From NCBI RefSeq assembly GCF_009720525.1, contig NZ_CP043930.1, forward strand, positions 930,001 through 994,000: 64,000 bases of DNA, given 5' to 3'. Below, piece after piece: positions 16,950 to 28,252 of the stretch. Origin of the DNA: Gimesia benthica. GTDB taxonomy: Bacteria > Planctomycetota > Planctomycetia > Planctomycetales > Planctomycetaceae. Under the pieces are notes generated by a model. That model made no database searches and had not been told where the DNA came from. It worked only from the letters and a program-made list of their open reading frames with translations. Position 1 is the first letter of the stretch. Each line of letters starts with the position of its first letter. The position numbers and the translations under genes were made by a program.

Positions 16950-19900
16950 TTATTGCGGCTTGGCAATGTCTTTCGGTACCTGACCATCCAGGTAACGCCA
17001 GTTTTTGATGAACGAAATCAGATCCGCCATCTGCTGCGGGTTGATGGTTTTCTCCAACCCGACCGGCATCAGCGAAACACCGTTGGACTTCATTTCATCG
17101 ATTTCATCCTTCAGCACGGTTATGGTTTTTCCTTCCGGCTGCGTCAGCGTGATCGATCCGCCGCTGTCGGAAGAGATAATACCGGTATGCACCACACCAT
17201 CAATGGTGATAATCGTGTAACTGAAGAAGTTCGCATCGATGGCCCGGTTTGGATCCAGGATGTTGGTCAGCAGATATTCCGGTGTTTTGGTACGGGAGTC
17301 GCCGATATCAGGAGCAACATTCACGCCCAGCTCACCAATCCGATGACAGGTCACGCAGTTCTTCACAAAGATCTGTTTTCCGGCCAGTGGATCAGCTTTC
17401 AGCTTGAGTGACTTCTGATAGTCAGCCAGAACCTGCTTCCGGTCGGCAGGAATCGCAGCGGCAAACAAGGCGGCTGCCCGCTTCTTGATTCCAGCATCAC
17501 GGTTCCGTTGCAATCGTGTGGAACGTGCGGGCCCCAGTTCAGAAATCTTGATCTCACCCTTTTCGATTTCATCCAGCAATACGTTCGTCCGATCCTGGCT
17601 GGCCAGCATCGCATCCAGAATCGCCCGACGCATACCGGGAGTCTGCTGGGCAAAGCCATCCATCAAAACCGGTCCGATCTGTGCTTCCCCGTAAGGGCTG
17701 ATCGCTTCGATGGCGGCAATCTTCACTGCCTGCGAGTTCTTGCCCTGAATTAGATCCAGCAGCGTTTTCCCGGCTGCATCGAAGCCAACAAACTGCAACA
17801 CACCAATTGCTTCCAGCTTCTGAGCCAGCGGACTCTTCGGATTCGCTGCCGTTTCGACGATCTTCTGGTAGAACTGATTCAGCTTTTTCTGATCCGCTTC
17901 TGAAAGCTGCGCCTGATAAGCGGCGATCGCTTTCCCTCGGCGTCGGAGGCTGTTACCCAGTCCTTCGAAGCCGGCAATCTGCAGAGGCAGATACGAATCC
18001 GCATCCAGGCCGGCAATCAGGGACAGCGTCTCCTGAATATCGTCTGCCTTGAGTTGCGGACCAATTACTGCTGCCATTTCTCCTACGGCTTCAGTGACAC
18101 TGGACTTGGCGGTTACTTTCTGACCAGACTGTTTTAACTGCTTCAGGAACGATTTGAAAATCGGCACACTCTGATTGGATGCGGAAGAAAGCACAGCGGC
18201 ACGGGTCCAGCTATCATCAGCCCCCTGCAACATCAGCTGTGCCAGTTCCTCAACCATCGAGCCACTGTCACCCGCTTCTCCCAGGCTGATTGCCAGCTGG
18301 AATCGCAGCGCGGGATCTGCCGTGTCGACCAGAGCCAGAACCTGTTTTTTCAAGTCCTGACTTTCAGCCAGACGCGGTTCACTGAGACGAACCGCCTGTC
18401 CCTGCACGCGCGGTGATTGATCTTTCAACGCCTGCATCAAAACAGCGTCACTCAGTTTTCCCAGTCCTTCCAGGGACCAGAGTGCCTGAATGCGGGCCTG
18501 TTCGTTTTTGCCTGCCGTCACCATTTTTTCGAGAGCAGGCTGCAGAGAGGCATCCTGACCTTCGAAAATCAGTCGCGCTGCGGTTTCCCGCTGCCAGGAA
18601 TCTTTCGAAGACAGTGCAGCGATGAGATCTGCCTGCGTGGCATTCTTCAACGCAGTGTAAACAGTTTTATTGATTTTGGATTTCTTAGGTACGATGCGAT
18701 AGATCCGGCCGCGATCGATTCCGTCATTCAGGTCCGAACGCTCTTTCAGTTCGACAGGCATAAACTGCGGATGTTCGATCACCGCACGATACATGTCACA
18801 CAGATACAGTGCCCCATCCGGTCCGTTATACATATTGACGGGCCGGAACCACTCATCCCGACTGGCGATGAATTCCACTTTATCGCGTCCGTATTTGGAA
18901 TCGTAGGTCGCTCCCATCGGAGTCATCACATCACGGTGCACCAGATTGGCAGTCGGCTCACAGGTGAAACTGTTGCCGTAAAATGCTTTCGGGAACAGAT
19001 CTCCCCGGTAAATGGTCACACCACAGGCAGCAGTAAACTGTCCGGCGTGCAGTGTCGAAGTCGTCCAGGTACGGCTGATCGCATACACGCGAGAGTCTTC
19101 TCCATCGGGAGAGACATCATGATAGACCGACTTCACAGCCAGGTAAGGATTCCGTTTCAGATACCGGCTCTCCAGCACGATGTGTTTGTTCGGATTGCGG
19201 TTGGAACAGACGAACCGATTACAGTAATCGTCGAAGGTCAGTCCGAACTGTCCGATCCCGGAGATTGATTCATATTTCCCGGTCAAGGGATGAAAACGGA
19301 AATCGAGACCGTTAATCGGAACCTGCTTCGCATTTTTAGTCCACTCAGGATGGGTCGCGATCACGGATCCGCCACGCAGACCATTGGAAATATAAATGTG
19401 ATTATCCAGACCCAATGTCGGATGGTTGGCACGCAGCTGCGAGTTTTCTTCTTTGAAACCAGTGAACCAGGTTTCGACCAGGTCGGCTTTGTCATCGCCG
19501 TCCGTGTCCTTCATGTATTGCACCTTGCCGGCCAGGGTGACGATCAGCCCCCCTTTCCAGGGTTGCACCCCGGTCGCAAATAACAGCTTGTCTGCAAAAA
19601 CAGTAGCCGTTTCGTAAAAGCCGTCCTGATCCTTGTCCCGCAGCAGCTTAATCCGGCTCTTCGGATCTTCACCCTCTTTAGGTCCATGAGGATAGTCCGT
19701 CATCTCGACCACCCACAGAACACCCGATTCATCAAAGGCAACAGCGACCGGGTTAACCACGTTCGGCTCGGACGCCACCACCTGCATTTCAAAATCAGGA
19801 TGCACGACCGTCTGTTTTAAAGACTCCTCCGGTGAGAGAGGCGACTTGGGTACTGCCGATTCCTTCTCAGCAGCCACCGCGAATTTCAGACAGACACCGG

Positions 19901-20009
19901 CCAGTAGAGCCAGGCATCCCCAGCGTCCCCATTTGAGGAACCTCTTGCCTGTGCTCGAAGCACGTCTGTGAGAACCGGGGAAAACCGCGAGATGTTTTGC
20001 TTGTTTCAT
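16950..20009 (-). CDS. PVC-type heme-binding CxxCH protein with NHL/PQQ-like and HEAT-like domains
   Basis: 1019 residues. A basic N-terminus with a hydrophobic core (GCLALLAGVCLKFAVAAEK, about 31-49) suggests export. About 60-430 resembles the planctomycete putative membrane-bound dehydrogenase beta-propeller domain (VVNPVAVAFDESGVLWVVEM and similar). About 450-860 is Ala/Leu-rich with HEAT-like repeats. The C-terminus holds a single c-type heme site (CVTCHRIGELGVNVAPDIGD). Such proteins are abundant in Planctomycetes and are thought to act in periplasmic redox or polysaccharide metabolism; the substrate is unknown. Single gene, no obvious operon partner. Confidence 0.9.
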   Translation of the reverse strand: MKQAKHLAVFPGSHRRASSTGKRFLKWGRWGCLALLAGVCLKFAVAAEKESAVPKSPLSPEESLKQTVVHPDFEMQVVASEPNVVNPVAVAFDESGVLWVVEMTDYPHGPKEGEDPKSRIKLLRDKDQDGFYETATVFADKLLFATGVQPWKGGLIVTLAGKVQYMKDTDGDDKADLVETWFTGFKEENSQLRANHPTLGLDNHIYISNGLRGGSVIATHPEWTKNAKQVPINGLDFRFHPLTGKYESISGIGQFGLTFDDYCNRFVCSNRNPNKHIVLESRYLKRNPYLAVKSVYHDVSPDGEDSRVYAISRTWTTSTLHAGQFTAACGVTIYRGDLFPKAFYGNSFTCEPTANLVHRDVMTPMGATYDSKYGRDKVEFIASRDEWFRPVNMYNGPDGALYLCDMYRAVIEHPQFMPVELKERSDLNDGIDRGRIYRIVPKKSKINKTVYTALKNATQADLIAALSSKDSWQRETAARLIFEGQDASLQPALEKMVTAGKNEQARIQALWSLEGLGKLSDAVLMQALKDQSPRVQGQAVRLSEPRLAESQDLKKQVLALVDTADPALRFQLAISLGEAGDSGSMVEELAQLMLQGADDSWTRAAVLSSASNQSVPIFKSFLKQLKQSGQKVTAKSSVTEAVGEMAAVIGPQLKADDIQETLSLIAGLDADSYLPLQIAGFEGLGNSLRRRGKAIAAYQAQLSEADQKKLNQFYQKIVETAANPKSPLAQKLEAIGVLQFVGFDAAGKTLLDLIQGKNSQAVKIAAIEAISPYGEAQIGPVLMDGFAQQTPGMRRAILDAMLASQDRTNVLLDEIEKGEIKISELGPARSTRLQRNRDAGIKKRAAALFAAAIPADRKQVLADYQKSLKLKADPLAGKQIFVKNCVTCHRIGELGVNVAPDIGDSRTKTPEYLLTNILDPNRAIDANFFSYTIITIDGVVHTGIISSDSGGSITLTQPEGKTITVLKDEIDEMKSNGVSLMPVGLEKTINPQQMADLISFIKNWRYLDGQVPKDIAKPQ

Positions 20010-20367
20010 GTTTGATCACCGTAGTATTTCAGACAGAAATCTGGATGGAATGATAACGAGGAATTCAGGTTGGATAGAATCTATCCTAACTGACCGACTG
20101 ACGATTCTCTATCTCGCTTCCGACACGATTTCGAGATTCTGCGGAATTTATAAACAATATTAACGTTTGGCGGCACCAAAGGCTATCATCAAAGGAAGCG
20201 ATACCGAATTTTCTGTTTCCAGCTATGTATTTCGGGAAATCTCCTGCTTCTACGAGGAATCTGCTTTCCTGCCTGCGACGCGATTGATTACCCTGAAAAG
20301 GAATCCCACATAGAACTACACGCCCCTGACACACATCTCTGACTCCTGATTGAACGTGAACTGAACC
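20010..20367. other. Intergenic region, divergent
   Basis: 358 nt between two divergent genes. An 82-codon reverse ORF (20334-20086) is present but has no recognisable features. I see no clear promoter pair or structured element. Confidence 0.4.
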
Positions 20368-20868
20368 ATGCAGTCTGTCTGTCTGATTTTAACCCGCTTC
20401 TGCCTCTCAGCCTGGGTCGGCGCCGCAGTAATTTTTGTGATCAACGGTGTCCAGGATGTTACCTTTCAACCCTTTGATTCACTGGTGCGTGACCAGTTGA
20501 TTTCACTGCACTTCCCCGTCTACTATACGCTGGAGTGGGTGCTGCTGGTGGGAGCGTTTCTGGGATGCCTGGGAACTCGCTCAAAACAACTACTGCCTCG
20601 CTGGAAGGCAAACCTGATCCTGGCACTGGTCATTCTTACGCTGACAATCAGCCTGGCCGACTACTTCTGGATCTATCAACCACTGGAATCCATGATTACC
20701 CCTCCGGGCAGTCCACGGCCAGCCCAGTTCACGAACTATCATCAGGCTTCGAAATACATCAACAGTATCAATATCCTGTTGACTTTCACCGCTGCGATCC
20801 TGATCAATCTCCCTGTAACCAGAGAGACGCCCGCAACTCGTGAAGAATCAGTCGCGAATATGGAATAG
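20368..20868 (+). CDS. Conserved-type integral membrane protein, function unknown
   Basis: 166 residues with four hydrophobic segments: about 7-26 (ILTRFCLSAWVGAAVIFVI), 50-68, 83-101 (NLILALVILTLTISLADYFW) and 132-148. No catalytic motif recognised; the layout resembles small DUF4149-type membrane proteins, but that is a guess. The last 21 nt overlap the 3' end of the convergent hemA gene. Confidence 0.65.
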   Translation: MQSVCLILTRFCLSAWVGAAVIFVINGVQDVTFQPFDSLVRDQLISLHFPVYYTLEWVLLVGAFLGCLGTRSKQLLPRWKANLILALVILTLTISLADYFWIYQPLESMITPPGSPRPAQFTNYHQASKYINSINILLTFTAAILINLPVTRETPATREESVANME

Positions 20869-22128
20869 ATGCTTCAGCGCGTCGAGCAAGCCGTGCGGCG
20901 TCCCTTCGCGTGCTTCCTGACGCAGGACTTCCAGTGGTGGATGCAGCAGCTTATTCACAATCTGTTCGATCGAACGTTTAATCAGTTCCTGATCTTTTTC
21001 ATCCAGATGGGACAGCTTGCTGAACAGCTTGTCGACTTCCTGCTCGCGCACATCGTGCCACTGTTCGCGGAGCTGTTTGATAATCGGCCCGGTCGCTCGA
21101 TGATAGACGCCATGCATGAAACGCTCGGTTTCTTCGTCGATGATCGTCAGTGCTTTTTCAACCTCTTTCTGACGTGCCCGCCGGTTCTTTTCACAGGTCG
21201 CTTCGAGGTTATCGATATCGAACAGAAAGATATTATCGTTGATCTGGCCGACTGCAGGAGTAAAATCCCGCGGTGCACCGAGGTCGAGAATAAAGAATGT
21301 CTTATTGCCTGACTTCTTTAATACCCGCTGAAACCGTTCCACATCCACGATCGGCTGAGAGGCCCCGGTCGTACTGACAATCACATCTGCTTCCGCCAGA
21401 CAGTCATCCAGATCATCAAAGGGACGCGCCTCGCCTCCCACCTTGACTGCCAGCTTCTGGGCGTTTTCCAGGCTGCGATTGACCACGACAATCTTCTTGA
21501 CCCCCTCATCTTTGAGATAAGTCAGAGTCTCTTCGGCCATCTCACCTGCCCCGATAATCAGAACAGTCTTGTCGTCAAAACGCTCGAAAATGCTTTTCCC
21601 GAAGGTCCCCACCGCCACACTGGCGATCGAAACCCGCCCCTCTGCCAGCATGGTTTCCGTACGCACCCGCGCCGAAACTCGAATCGCCTGTTGGAACAAG
21701 GCATGGGTCAGCGGTCCACATAAGGCATTCTCGGTCGCCCGCTGATAGGCTTCTTTAACCTGATTCACAATCTGAGGTTCGCCGAGCACCATGCTGTCGA
21801 GACTGGAAGCGACCTGAAACAAATGTCGCACGGCATCAGGACCGGTTCGCTCCAGAAAGTCTTCGAAGAAATCGCTGACCGGAACGTGATGAAATTCCGA
21901 AAAGAATTTGGCCAGTTCCTGGTGGGAAGGCCCGGTCTCCGGCTCCTGCGTCGCGGTATAGAGCTCCACCCGGTTACAGGTCGAGATTACCACCATCTCC
22001 GTTTCCGGGTAGGACTTTTTAAGGATAGAATACGCCTCTTCCAGCTGTTCTTTTGAGGAGAACGCCAGCTTCTCTCGCACATCCAGTCCCGCTGTCTGGT
22101 GGTTACAATACACGACCTGCAGATTCAC
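20848..22128 (-). CDS. hemA: Glutamyl-tRNA reductase HemA
   Basis: 426 residues. The catalytic Cys lies in VVISTCNRVELYTAT (about residue 51), the conserved MVLGEPQIVNQVKEAYQRA follows, and the NADPH-binding fold has VLIIGAGEMAEETLTYL. The C-terminal dimerisation helix is present. It reduces glutamyl-tRNA to glutamate-1-semialdehyde, the first committed step of the C5 route to heme. Its start overlaps the stop of the upstream HemX/CcsA-like gene by 4 nt, so the pair is translationally coupled. Confidence 0.97.
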   Translation of the reverse strand: MNLQVVYCNHQTAGLDVREKLAFSSKEQLEEAYSILKKSYPETEMVVISTCNRVELYTATQEPETGPSHQELAKFFSEFHHVPVSDFFEDFLERTGPDAVRHLFQVASSLDSMVLGEPQIVNQVKEAYQRATENALCGPLTHALFQQAIRVSARVRTETMLAEGRVSIASVAVGTFGKSIFERFDDKTVLIIGAGEMAEETLTYLKDEGVKKIVVVNRSLENAQKLAVKVGGEARPFDDLDDCLAEADVIVSTTGASQPIVDVERFQRVLKKSGNKTFFILDLGAPRDFTPAVGQINDNIFLFDIDNLEATCEKNRRARQKEVEKALTIIDEETERFMHGVYHRATGPIIKQLREQWHDVREQEVDKLFSKLSHLDEKDQELIKRSIEQIVNKLLHPPLEVLRQEAREGTPHGLLDALKHLFHIRD

Positions 22129-23033
22129 AAGGCGGCCCTCTCTGCAGTCGTCTCCTGCGATTCTATCCGTGGCTGCTCCGATCCGGAGTGCCAGGAATCC
22201 ACGTTCAACAGACGGATATTGGTCAGAATCTGAATGCCGATCACGGTTAGCAGTAACAGCCCACCGGTCCAGATCGTCAACTGAGCAATGTGCTTCTGAT
22301 TGGGTTGTTTCGTACGCAGGATAAAAATCACACTCAACAGCATCGCCGCCCAGACAATCTCATAGACAATGATGACCGGGTCAACAAACGAAATGGCCTG
22401 AGCTCCCTTGCGAACATAGACACCCAGTCCAATTCCGATGCCCATGCCAACCGTCAGCATGGGAGCCGCGATCATCAAAGCCCAGCGGTTCAACCGCGAG
22501 AGCTTAGCCAGACTGGGCAGATGAAATCCATCAGAAAAATTCTGTTTCTGCTTTAACCGTCGATGCTGAATCAGATACATCGCGCTGAGCACAAACGAGA
22601 GTACAATTCCCACACCTCCCAGGACCAGCAGTGTAGCATGCAGCATCGCCCAGGATCGGGTCGCGGGCTGTACGAGCGGATTCGTCACGTGATCGACGAA
22701 ATAGGAAGCCACAACCAGCGCGAGCACCAGAGGAAACAGAAACAGCCCGATCGAGAGTTCCTCATCGATCAGGTTAATGAACAGATAAATGGCCACCAGC
22801 AGCCACGAGAAAACCACCAGCCAGTCGTGCGTCGAGCCTAACAGGGGCGGCAGCTGCGTTTCATGGGAGCGATTGAACAGATACGCTGTCTGGGCCACCA
22901 GTCCTGCCAGGGAAAACAGAATGATCAGCGGTCGCAGCCATCCGTTCTTCTTGCGCAGAAACCGGGCCAACTCTAAGCAGAAGGCTACCAGGTAACTGGC
23001 CATAAAACAGAAAACAGACACATTTGACAACAT
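22125..23033 (-). CDS. HemX/CcsA-type cytochrome c assembly membrane protein
   Basis: 302 residues with about eight membrane segments. The SWAMLHATLLVLGGVGIVLSF region (about 125-145) and the spaced His/Trp residues fit the CcsA/HemX family. In other bacteria HemX next to hemA adjusts glutamyl-tRNA reductase level, while CcsA handles heme in cytochrome c maturation; sequence does not separate these here. Coupling to hemA (ATGA overlap) favours the HemX role. Confidence 0.82.
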   Translation of the reverse strand: MLSNVSVFCFMASYLVAFCLELARFLRKKNGWLRPLIILFSLAGLVAQTAYLFNRSHETQLPPLLGSTHDWLVVFSWLLVAIYLFINLIDEELSIGLFLFPLVLALVVASYFVDHVTNPLVQPATRSWAMLHATLLVLGGVGIVLSFVLSAMYLIQHRRLKQKQNFSDGFHLPSLAKLSRLNRWALMIAAPMLTVGMGIGIGLGVYVRKGAQAISFVDPVIIVYEIVWAAMLLSVIFILRTKQPNQKHIAQLTIWTGGLLLLTVIGIQILTNIRLLNVDSWHSGSEQPRIESQETTAERAAL

Positions 23034-23146
23034 GCTGACGACTTTATCACGAACAGAAGGGGCTGAATAGTGGTGGGACTGCGGCGTTTCTGATGGGAAT
23101 CAGAACGGCACCCTATTATAGGGCTGTTCAGCTGGTGAAGGGCAAG

Positions 23147-24187
<1,041 letters not shown>

Positions 24188-24502
24188 TCGTTTATCGGAA
24201 AATCCTAATCAGTCACAGCAAGGTAGTTCGATGCCGAAACAAGTTCATAAGCAGTTTAATCATAAGCATTTCGGTGAATTAACTTTTCCGAAAGTGGTGC
24301 CAGCCCTGAATTCACAGCATGAAAACATTGCACCAGCATGCTCAAAAAGATGGCGAACGCATCAATATGATACGCTATGACTGAAGAGGAAGGAAGTGGC
24401 AGACCGATTTTTTTTGAAATTCTGCACGCAATACAATTCGGCTGCGAATGGCCGCCACGGAAATGCACACTTATTAAGCACGCGGCTTAATAATCTGGCT
24501 AA
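24188..24502. other. Intergenic region upstream of the sigma-54 activator
   Basis: 315 nt. A 70-codon reverse ORF at 24468-24256 has no recognisable features and is probably spurious. An A/T-rich run lies at 24408-24420. No sigma-54 type promoter or strong hairpin seen. Confidence 0.4.
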
Positions 24503-24895
24503 TCACGACTCTGAGCTGGTGGCTACCGGCTGACTGGCGGGAATCGGAGTGTTATTTTCATCAACCAGCACGACCTTGGGTTGATGACCGCGGGCTTCTT
24601 TCTCTTTATATTCCGCGTAACTGGCGATAATCACCAGGTCCTGGGGATTTACCAGGTGTGCGGCAGCGCCGTTGATGCAGATCACTCCCGAACCGGGCTC
24701 TCCCACAATCGCGTAGGTGGTCAACCGGGTCCCCGAAGTAATGTTGTAGATCTGTACCTGTTCGTACTCCACAATGTCGGCTGCTTCCATCAATTCCTGA
24801 TCGATGGTCACACTGCCATTGTAGGCCAGATTCGCTTCGGTCACCGTGGCTCGGTGGATTTTTGATTTGAGTAGTACGCGCTTCATTCTTCTCAA
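24503..24895 (-). CDS. panD: Aspartate 1-decarboxylase PanD (proenzyme)
   Basis: 130 residues. [24 protein letters not shown] includes the Gly-Ser self-cleavage site (GS at about 27-28) that yields the pyruvoyl cofactor, and [14 protein letters not shown] and [14 protein letters not shown] are conserved. It makes beta-alanine for pantothenate and CoA. An internal Met at residue 4 is an alternative start. It lies alone between the RND operon and the sigma-54 activator. Confidence 0.96.
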   Translation of the reverse strand: MRRMKRVLLKSKIHRATVTEANLAYNGSVTIDQELMEAADIVEYEQVQIYNITSGTRLTTYAIVGEPGSGVICINGAAAHLVNPQDLVIIASYAEYKEKEARGHQPKVVLVDENNTPIPASQPVATSSES

Positions 24896-25018
24896 CCTGA
24901 AAGAAGATATCGTCTTCTTTTCGACTCTGACTAGAGGCCTCTCTTAAAAATGGACGGCGTATACTAACCAGACGCCATCACAACAAGCAAGAGCCTGTAA
25001 CCCTGTTCACAAACAGAA

Positions 25019-28000
25019 TCAAGCCTGAACGGGAGCCGCCTCTGAGTGCTGCCCTTCACTTTCATTATAGGCTGCTTCCTCATGCTTTCCATCCATTTTG
25101 TCCCGCCAGGGCTCATTCGGCTGTGCCCCCATCAGGCGGGCATACAGATAATAATAGGTGGGAACCAGGAATAACACGAGCACCGTGGCAAGCATCAGAC
25201 CAAAAATCAGACTCGCCGCCATCGGAATAATAATCTGGGCCTGGAAAGACGTCTCTTTCAAAATGGGAGCCAGACCCACAATCGTCGTCATCGAAGTCAA
25301 TAACACCGGACGAAAACGACGACGCCCCGCATCGATCAACGCATCCTTGAGAGGCAGTCCATCAGCGACACGATGATTGATAAAGTCGATCAATACGATC
25401 GAATCATTCACGACCACTCCGGTCAACGCCACCAGACCGAACAGCGAAAACAGGGTCAGTTCCATCCCCAGGATCGCATGTCCAAACACCGCACCAATAA
25501 TTCCGAAAGGAATGATTCCAAGAATGATCAGGGGTTGCACATACGAACGGAACTCAACCGTCAGCAATGCGAACATTGATGCCAGTGCGATCATCAGACC
25601 GATAATCAGACTGTTTACCGATTCGTTGGTCTGTTCCTGCTGCCCTTCCCAGCGAACTCTTACGTTCGGGTATTTGGCAGCCAGCTCATCAATAAATCCT
25701 CCCGGTTTCTTCAGGGCCTGCACGATTTCACGGGCATTCCCCTCTTTCTCATTGAGGTCGGAATAGACCGTAATCGATCGCTGCTGATCGATCCGGTTAA
25801 TTTCGGAATACCCACGTTTGACAGTGACATCCGCCAGTTCCGTTAAAGGACGTTCGCTACCATCGCCGGTCCGGATTCGAATATCATCAAAGCTCATCAG
25901 CGATCGTCGCTCTTCTTCCGGGTAACGGACCATCAGTTTGACTTCATGACGACCACGCTGCAGCCGCATGACTTCTTCGCCGTAGTACGTCGCGCGAACC
26001 GTTTCAGCGACATCCGCCAGCGGCACACCCATGGCGCGGGCTTTATCTTTGATTTTGATCTGGAATTCCCACTTTCCTGGACTCGAATCGTCATTGACGT
26101 CCTTAACGCCGGGATAGGTTTCCAGTTCCCGTTTGCATGCTTCGACCGCAGCTTCCAGTTCACTTAAATGCGTACCATCAGAGAGCAGCTTAAACTCAAT
26201 CGGCTTGCCCCCCGGCCCCATCGTGGGCGATTTAAAAGTCATTCGATCGACGCCGGGCACTTCACCAACGCGTTCCCGCCAGAGTTCAAGCAGCGCTTCA
26301 CTTCCGATTGTCCGCTCGCCCGCCTCCACGATTTCGATACTGACCTTGCCGACATGACTGCCTTCAACCGTCCCCCCCAGTTGGGCTCCAGATTCTTCCC
26401 GGGTTCCAAATCCGACATTTCGTCGTGTCAGCTTAATCAGTGACTGCCCATGTTTCTGCTGGTACTCCTGATCCAGATCGAGAAAGTCCTGGCGAATCTT
26501 TCGCGTCGCGGCATCGGTAATTGATTTGGGAGTACCATCAGGAAATTCTACCGTGGCTTCAATCATCCGATAATCGGTTTTAGGAAACAGATTGAAGGGG
26601 GCAAACCCGCCCATGATCAAACCTGCAGAGAGCAGCATTAATGCCGCTGCAACCGCCAGCGTCGAAGAGGGATAATTCAGCGAAGCCTTTAACACTGGTG
26701 TGTAACATTTTTCGATGAACGCATTCAGTTTCCGTCCGACAAAACCTTCCGATTCTCCATTCTGTGCCCCGGATTTCGAGGGCTTTCCATGCGCCAGGTG
26801 ACAGGGCAGAATAAACGTACTTTCCAAAAGCGAAATGAGCAGCATCGCGATTACAGCAATCGGCATCACCGCGATAAACTTGCCCATGATCCCGGAGACA
26901 AACAACAAAGGAGCGAATGCGATAATCGTCGTTGTCACTGAGGCACAGACAGAGGGCAATACCTCAGAGGCTCCATCGATGGCAGCAGTAACGAACGATT
27001 TGCCCGTCTGCCGATGCTCATAGATATTTTCGCCGACAACAATCGCGTCATCCACGATGATCCCCAGCGCCATCAGGAAGGCAAACATCGAAAGCATGTT
27101 GAGAGTCTGCCCCGTGTAATACAACACGATACAGGCACCGAACATTGAAATCGGAATCCCCAACGCGACCCAGAACGCCAGTCTTGATTCCAGAAAGATT
27201 GCCAGGGTGATAAACACGAGAATCAGCCCCTGAAGCCCATTCGAACTCAGCAACTCCATACGGTCGCGCACATCGATGGACTGATCTTTCCAGAGCTTGA
27301 GTGAATATCCGGGAGGCAGTTGAGCATCTTTGACGTACTCCCGTACCTCTTCCACAATCGCCAGCAGGTCTTCCTGAGAGGTACGTTCGACGGCGATCGA
27401 CATGGCCGGTTTTCCATTGATTTCGCTGATCATGGTCGTATCAGCAAATTCATCATGCACTTCCCCCAGGTCGTCGACCGTCAGCACGACCCCACCGTCT
27501 TCGGTTACCAGCGGAATTTTTTCAATTTCACTCCCGATCAGATGCTTGTTCTTCCCCCGCAGCAGCAGCACCTGCGAGTTGGTATTCATTTTACCGCCCG
27601 GCAGTTCCAGGTTTTCCCGTCGTACCGTACGGGCAACATCCTGCAGAGTCAGACCATACTTTCGCAGGGTCGCTTCCGGAATTTCAATGTCGATCTGATA
27701 ATCGCGGGCTCCGGCAATGTTAGCCTGCGAGACCGACTTCAGCTGCAATAGTTCATCGCGAATCTTCTCGGAAACCGTGCGGAGTTCCAGCTCGCTGTTC
27801 TCATCCTCATTCCAGGGCCCTATGACGGCGACTTCAATCGCCACCTGGCGGAATGTGATCTGCTGAATATCCGGATCTTCTGCCAGTTCAGGAAAACTGG
27901 GGATGCGATCAATTTCGGAACGGACCTCGTTTAGAATTTTCTGCACGTCAGGTACATCGGCGCGAAGCTCAAGTACCAGCGAGCCAGAACCTTCACTGGC

Positions 28001-28252
28001 GATGGAAGTAATCTTCTTAATGCCGTCAATCGCGCGGACGGATTCTTCCATCTTCTGGCAGATCCCCTCCTCGACTTCATCGGGACTGGCTCCGGGGTAA
28101 GGCACCGAAACCAGAATGATCTCCAGTTCAAACTCCGGAAAGACTTCGCGTCGCATGAACATCAGCGAGACCAGCCCGACACCCAGCACGGTGACCATCA
28201 ATGTGTTCATTGCCGGAGAGTTGTTGATGGCCCATTTAATGACCGACTTCAT
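25019..28252 (-). CDS. RND efflux permease (HAE1-like)
   Basis: 1077 residues, normal for a proton-driven RND pump with 12 membrane segments and two large periplasmic loops. The first segment follows a short N-terminus (AMNTLMVTVLGVGLVSLMFM), PYPGASPDEVEEGICQKMEE is typical of the porter domain, and GIIVDDAIVVGENIYEHR carries the proton-relay Asp pair of the fourth segment. The start overlaps the adaptor stop by 4 nt. With the adaptor and tetR it forms one efflux operon; substrates cannot be predicted. No outer-membrane channel gene is nearby. Confidence 0.93.
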   Translation of the reverse strand: MKSVIKWAINNSPAMNTLMVTVLGVGLVSLMFMRREVFPEFELEIILVSVPYPGASPDEVEEGICQKMEESVRAIDGIKKITSIASEGSGSLVLELRADVPDVQKILNEVRSEIDRIPSFPELAEDPDIQQITFRQVAIEVAVIGPWNEDENSELELRTVSEKIRDELLQLKSVSQANIAGARDYQIDIEIPEATLRKYGLTLQDVARTVRRENLELPGGKMNTNSQVLLLRGKNKHLIGSEIEKIPLVTEDGGVVLTVDDLGEVHDEFADTTMISEINGKPAMSIAVERTSQEDLLAIVEEVREYVKDAQLPPGYSLKLWKDQSIDVRDRMELLSSNGLQGLILVFITLAIFLESRLAFWVALGIPISMFGACIVLYYTGQTLNMLSMFAFLMALGIIVDDAIVVGENIYEHRQTGKSFVTAAIDGASEVLPSVCASVTTTIIAFAPLLFVSGIMGKFIAVMPIAVIAMLLISLLESTFILPCHLAHGKPSKSGAQNGESEGFVGRKLNAFIEKCYTPVLKASLNYPSSTLAVAAALMLLSAGLIMGGFAPFNLFPKTDYRMIEATVEFPDGTPKSITDAATRKIRQDFLDLDQEYQQKHGQSLIKLTRRNVGFGTREESGAQLGGTVEGSHVGKVSIEIVEAGERTIGSEALLELWRERVGEVPGVDRMTFKSPTMGPGGKPIEFKLLSDGTHLSELEAAVEACKRELETYPGVKDVNDDSSPGKWEFQIKIKDKARAMGVPLADVAETVRATYYGEEVMRLQRGRHEVKLMVRYPEEERRSLMSFDDIRIRTGDGSERPLTELADVTVKRGYSEINRIDQQRSITVYSDLNEKEGNAREIVQALKKPGGFIDELAAKYPNVRVRWEGQQEQTNESVNSLIIGLMIALASMFALLTVEFRSYVQPLIILGIIPFGIIGAVFGHAILGMELTLFSLFGLVALTGVVVNDSIVLIDFINHRVADGLPLKDALIDAGRRRFRPVLLTSMTTIVGLAPILKETSFQAQIIIPMAASLIFGLMLATVLVLFLVPTYYYLYARLMGAQPNEPWRDKMDGKHEEAAYNESEGQHSEAAPVQA

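Noticed and set aside
20086..20334. 82-codon reverse ORF before the membrane-protein gene
   Set aside because: No recognisable domain or membrane pattern, and it lies in a divergent promoter region; probably chance.
24256..24468. 70-codon reverse ORF upstream of the sigma-54 activator
   Set aside because: Composition is random-looking and no ribosome binding site or motif is visible.
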